DNA from: Enterobacter sp. 638
GTDB lineage: Bacteria > Pseudomonadota > Gammaproteobacteria > Enterobacterales > Enterobacteriaceae
DNA: 64,000 nucleotides
Direction: 5' to 3'
NCBI RefSeq assembly: GCF_000016325.1
Contig: NC_009436.1
Location: 62,001 to 126,000, forward strand
Shown: positions 60,753 through 64,000 of the stretch, piece by piece
Numbering within the stretch: position 1 is the stretch's first letter
Layout of the letters: every line of letters starts with the position of its first letter
The notes under the pieces: generated by a model
What the model was told of the DNA's origin: nothing
Database searches by the model: none
What the model saw: only the letters and a program-made list of their open reading frames with translations
Translations under genes and position numbers: made by a program

Positions 60753-62026
60753 TAATGGCTCCGCTGCGGCAAGTAAGGCTGTAGAAGTTGCAGCAGACGG
60801 GTCAATGCGCCCTGATTCTGATGCAGCACTTCAACGGCATGGCGACCGTACCACAGACGGTAATCTTCGTCGGTGAGCAGGGTTGAAACCTCTTTCACGA
60901 CAGAGTCTGTATCGCTCACGGTAATCAAGCCATCGGCTTGCTGCAATTTGGCGCAGATATCTTTGAAGTTAAAGATGTGAGGACCCATCAGCACAGGAAT
61001 GGCATGTGCGGCAGGCTCCAGCGGATTGTGTCCGCCGCGTTCAACCAGACTTCCACCCACGAACGCCAGATCGGCAATGCCGTAGAGCAGCATCAGTTCG
61101 CCCATTGTGTCGCCAATCACCACCTGAGTGCTACCCGATGGGATCTCGCCGGTGCTGCGCAGCGTGAAGCTAAATCCGCCTTTCTGCACCAGTTCACGGG
61201 CATCCTTAAAGCGTTCGGGATGACGCGGAACCAGAATCAGCAGTAAATCCGGGAATTTTTCGAGCAGTTTGCGATGCGCCTGCAGAATAATCTCTTCTTC
61301 GCCATCGTGGGTACTGGTTGCGATCCACACTTGACGGCGTGGTGCCCACTGGCGGCGTAACGTGAGGGCACGCGCCGCGAGTTCTGGCGTGACGGAGATA
61401 TCAAACTTAAGGCTGCCGGTCACAGCGAGCTGATTACGTTTCAGCCCAAGGGAGATAAAGCGCGCGGCATCTTCTTCGTTTTGGGCGGCAATCAGCGTAA
61501 TTTTGGACAGCAGGCGACGCATGAATTTACCCAGCTTGCCATAGCCTTTCGCGGAGCGTTCAGACAGGCGGGCGTTAGCCACCACCAGCGGAATTTTGCG
61601 GGCATGCAGGGCGGAAATCATATTCGGCCAAAGTTCGGTTTCCATCACAATCACCAGCTTTGGACGCACGGTGTTGAGGAAGCGGTTCATGGCGCAGGGT
61701 AAATCATAAGGCAGATAAACGTGATGCACGTCTTTGCCGAACGCCGACAGCGCGCGTTCAGAACCCGTTGGCGTCATGGTGGTGACGGTAATTGGCAGAT
61801 AGGGATAACGGTGGCGCAATGCACGAACCAGCGGGATGGCCGCCAGCGTTTCACCGACGGACACGGAATGCAGCAGAATACCGTCCGGCATAACTTTATT
61901 ACGACAGTAGCCATAACGTTCAGCCCAACGTTTTCGATACGCAGGCGCTTTACGGCTACGAAGCAGCAGTCTTAGCCACACCAGCGGCTGAATAATGTAG
62001 AGCAGAGCGGTATACAACAATTCCAA
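60752..62026 (-). CDS. waaA: Kdo transferase WaaA
   Basis: A 424-residue inner-membrane-associated GT-B enzyme that adds two Kdo residues to lipid IVA. N-terminal anchor ([20 protein letters not shown]), [20 protein letters not shown] with the catalytic Glu, [10 protein letters not shown], and the C-terminal [20 protein letters not shown]. The start appears to be TTG (62026), with no better ATG nearby. A terminator lies just upstream, so waaA probably has its own promoter. Confidence 0.96.
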
Positions 62027-62139
62027 GCGATTATCCGTTTTTCAGTTTCAGCGGGCAAATTCTAAGCATTTAGGCCGTTTAAAGCTATCTCTTTGGCATT
62101 TTAGCTCACTTGTCTGCCTGCGTTACATTCGTTCAACGA

Positions 62140-62170
62140 TAAAAAAACGGGCAACTGTTTGCCCGTTTGA
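62140..62170 (-). terminator. Terminator of the sulfatase-fold gene
   Basis: ACGGGCAA / TTTGCCCGT hairpin with a 7-T run on the minus strand, just after the stop at 62182. Confidence 0.9.
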
Positions 62171-62181
62171 TAACTTGCAGA

Positions 62182-63816
62182 TTAACGCTCTGCTTCAGGG
62201 AGCGCATTCAAGTGGTAGGTCACACGCTCCGACAGGCCACGAATATCACCGCCTGTGATGAAGAAGCTGTCATCTTTCTGATTCGGGTTGCTGACAGAAT
62301 AGCCCAACATTTTATTGATAAGCGTCGCAACCTGATAGTGGTTCAGCGGGACTTGCGGGCTGATCGCATTCATTGAATACGCCGGATCGTTGCTGAAATA
62401 GAGGAACGGCACTTGGGCAATCGGCATTTCTACGACAGAATGACCAAACAGCCCGCCGTCGCCCACGCGTTCTCCGTGATCCGAGGTGATGAACACCAGC
62501 ACCGGCAGCTTGGATTTCGCCATCGTAGTGCGGATGGCAGACGCCAGCTCTTTATCGTACAAACGCACGGCATCGTCGTACTCGTTCTTCTTCTGCTCAA
62601 CGTCATTACTCAGACGCGGCGTCGAGAACTTCGCAAACCCCTGCGGGATATTTCGCTCATAAGGGATATGCGGTGCACGGCTGTTCAGCACCATCAGGAA
62701 CGGTTTGTTCCAGTCCAGCGTGGCTTTCTCGACAGATGGCGTGAGTACGACGTCTGCGCCTACATCCGGAGCCGGGCGAATTTGCGTATCTTCCCACAGA
62801 TCAATGTCGTGGATACCGATCCAGTTGCTCAGTCCTTCCAGACCTTGCGCCGAAATAAAGGCGGTCTGATAACCCTGTTTTTTCGCATTCGCAAAGATAT
62901 TGGTCGACTTAGACTTGTACGCACCGTAGTTATCCGGCTCGCGTAGGTTATTCACCAGCATAGGAATGGCAACACGCGTCGACACGGCGTTAGACACCAC
63001 AAGGCGTCCTGTCCCCTGATATTGTTTCAACAGGGCTTTCAGCTCTGGCGTGGTATCGCGCTCATAGCCCAGCGCGCTGACGTGATGCGGGTTAAGGCTT
63101 TCGCCAATCGCCAGGATGATGGAGTACTTGCCTGCCTGCGTTCCCTCAACCGGCGTCACCTGGTAAGGTTCGTAATGGGTCACGCTCTGGTTTTCGCCAG
63201 ACAGGGCTTCCGGGATCAGACGAATGGCGCTATAGCTCATGGCTGACAGCCCGTTGCGCAGTAAAGAGTGGCGCAGGTCGGGGTTAAACTTGTACATCTG
63301 CCCATCGATGGCCTTGTAAAACTGACCCGCGAACATAACGACGATAGCGAGCAAGCAGGGCATCGCGAGCCATTTATGCCACTGAGGTGCCATGCGACGG
63401 GTGAAGACCAGTGCAAACACCACCGCCAGCACCATGATCGCGAAGAAGATCCCCAGCGATCCGAGACTGTCGGTGATTCCGCTGGCAATGTCTTTGGTTT
63501 CGACAAACGCAAGCCACACTTCGCTTGGGCCATAGAACTGGCCGTAAAACTGGTAATAGATCGCTTCTGATATCTGCACAATAAACGTGACGGCCAGCAG
63601 CAGGCGCGTGACGAAGAAACGCGCGCTGACAGCAGCCAGCAGTGAGATGATCAGATACAGCGAGATATCACCGGCTTTCGGTTGATATACATGGTCTTTT
63701 AACAGAATGATGATTTCAGAAAGTGAAAACAGCACCAGGAAAGCCAGCGTCAACACTACTGTCCGCAGGATATTGCGGCGTAGTGGGAGTGATGATTGTG
63801 CAGATGTTTTGAACAT
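62182..63816 (-). CDS. Sulfatase-fold membrane enzyme, likely LPS-core phosphoethanolamine transferase
   Basis: A 544-residue protein (ATG at 63816; a TTG 12 nt upstream is possible) with about five membrane spans (residues 15-165) and a periplasmic alkaline-phosphatase-like domain. Motifs: IILAIGESLNPHHVSALGYE, the likely nucleophile Thr in SNAVSTRVAIPMLVN, SRAPHIPYERNIPQ, and FITSDHGERVGDGGLFGHS. The location beside waaA suggests it decorates lipid A or core. The ESLNPHH variant differs from EptA (GETxR), so the donor could also be something other than phosphatidylethanolamine. Confidence 0.82.
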   Translation of the reverse strand: MFKTSAQSSLPLRRNILRTVVLTLAFLVLFSLSEIIILLKDHVYQPKAGDISLYLIISLLAAVSARFFVTRLLLAVTFIVQISEAIYYQFYGQFYGPSEVWLAFVETKDIASGITDSLGSLGIFFAIMVLAVVFALVFTRRMAPQWHKWLAMPCLLAIVVMFAGQFYKAIDGQMYKFNPDLRHSLLRNGLSAMSYSAIRLIPEALSGENQSVTHYEPYQVTPVEGTQAGKYSIILAIGESLNPHHVSALGYERDTTPELKALLKQYQGTGRLVVSNAVSTRVAIPMLVNNLREPDNYGAYKSKSTNIFANAKKQGYQTAFISAQGLEGLSNWIGIHDIDLWEDTQIRPAPDVGADVVLTPSVEKATLDWNKPFLMVLNSRAPHIPYERNIPQGFAKFSTPRLSNDVEQKKNEYDDAVRLYDKELASAIRTTMAKSKLPVLVFITSDHGERVGDGGLFGHSVVEMPIAQVPFLYFSNDPAYSMNAISPQVPLNHYQVATLINKMLGYSVSNPNQKDDSFFITGGDIRGLSERVTYHLNALPEAER

Positions 63817-63834
63817 GTTCAGACTCAATCTAAC

Positions 63835-64000
63835 TCAGAACTTTTTAGTTAACGGACGAATCGCTTTACCTAAACCAAAGCGAAGTGCGCGAACCAGCGT
63901 GGGGCGATTGTGCAATCCTTTACGCCAACAATCCTCAAACAGGGCAAACCAGCGAGCGGCAACCGCTTCACGCGAATAAACCTGCAAACGTTTTTCTCCT
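63835..64000 (-). CDS. Glycosyltransferase, C-terminal end (partial)
   Basis: The last 54 codons of a gene that extends beyond the window: VYSREAVAARWFALFEDCWR, ending RFGLGKAIRPLTKKF with the stop at 63835. The S-R-E-A-V-A-x-R-W pattern is typical of the C-terminus of GT4-type LPS-core glycosyltransferases. It lies 18 nt upstream of the sulfatase-fold gene on the same strand. Confidence 0.65.
   Translation of the reverse strand, partial: GEKRLQVYSREAVAARWFALFEDCWRKGLHNRPTLVRALRFGLGKAIRPLTKKF

Overview
The window is chromosomal DNA of an enterobacterium close to Enterobacter (or Lelliottia, Leclercia and relatives). Most core genes can be recognised as orthologues of Escherichia coli genes in the same order: selC, yicJ, yicI, yicH, xanP, then recG, trmH, spoT, rpoZ, gmk, ligB, yicG, yicC, rph, pyrE, slmA, dut, coaBC, radC, rpmB, rpmG, mutM, coaD. 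Two things point away from E. coli: a waaE-type glycosyltransferase lies between coaD and waaA, as in Klebsiella and Enterobacter, and one immunity protein resembles CdiI of Enterobacter cloacae (from memory). There are no rRNA genes and no CRISPR array. The only tRNA found is selC.

Region 1 (1-17.3 kb) is the 3' part of a contact-dependent inhibition (CDI) locus. A giant cdiA gene, open at its 5' end, finishes in a VENN-linked toxin tip followed by its immunity gene. Downstream lies a string of displaced toxin tips and immunity genes: an orphan tip with a small membrane immunity protein, an orphan EndoU-type tip with a MafI-like immunity protein, an orphan tip resembling polymorphic toxin type 28 with its immunity protein, immunity genes whose toxins are lost or broken, and at least four decayed tips. 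Long direct repeats of the cdiA pretoxin region precede the orphan tips. A similar terminator and an opposite-strand remnant of a symE-like gene close most modules. One unit is cut by a fragment of an IS3-family transposase.

Region 2 (17.3-24.0 kb) holds a DUF523/YbgA protein, periplasmic HiuH, a MerR-type regulator of the MlrA/BluR kind, the lipocalin Blc, a methyltransferase, a complete symE-like gene, and an AT-rich two-gene unit (a small basic protein and a coiled-coil membrane protein of unknown function). The AT-rich unit abuts the 3' end of selC, a classic island insertion site.

Region 3 (24.0-41.8 kb) carries the yicJ-yicI xyloside pair, yicH and xanP. A 10-kb chaperone-usher fimbrial operon follows, with ten pilin-like genes, nine of them in tandem. 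It lies between xanP and recG, where E. coli has gltS.

Region 4 (41.8-64.0 kb) is housekeeping: recG-trmH-spoT-rpoZ-gmk, ligB, a phosphoethanolamine-transferase-like gene, yicG, yicC, rph-pyrE, slmA, dut-coaBC, radC, rpmBG-mutM, coaD-waaE-waaA. The window ends in lipopolysaccharide-core genes with a sulfatase-fold membrane enzyme and the end of a glycosyltransferase.
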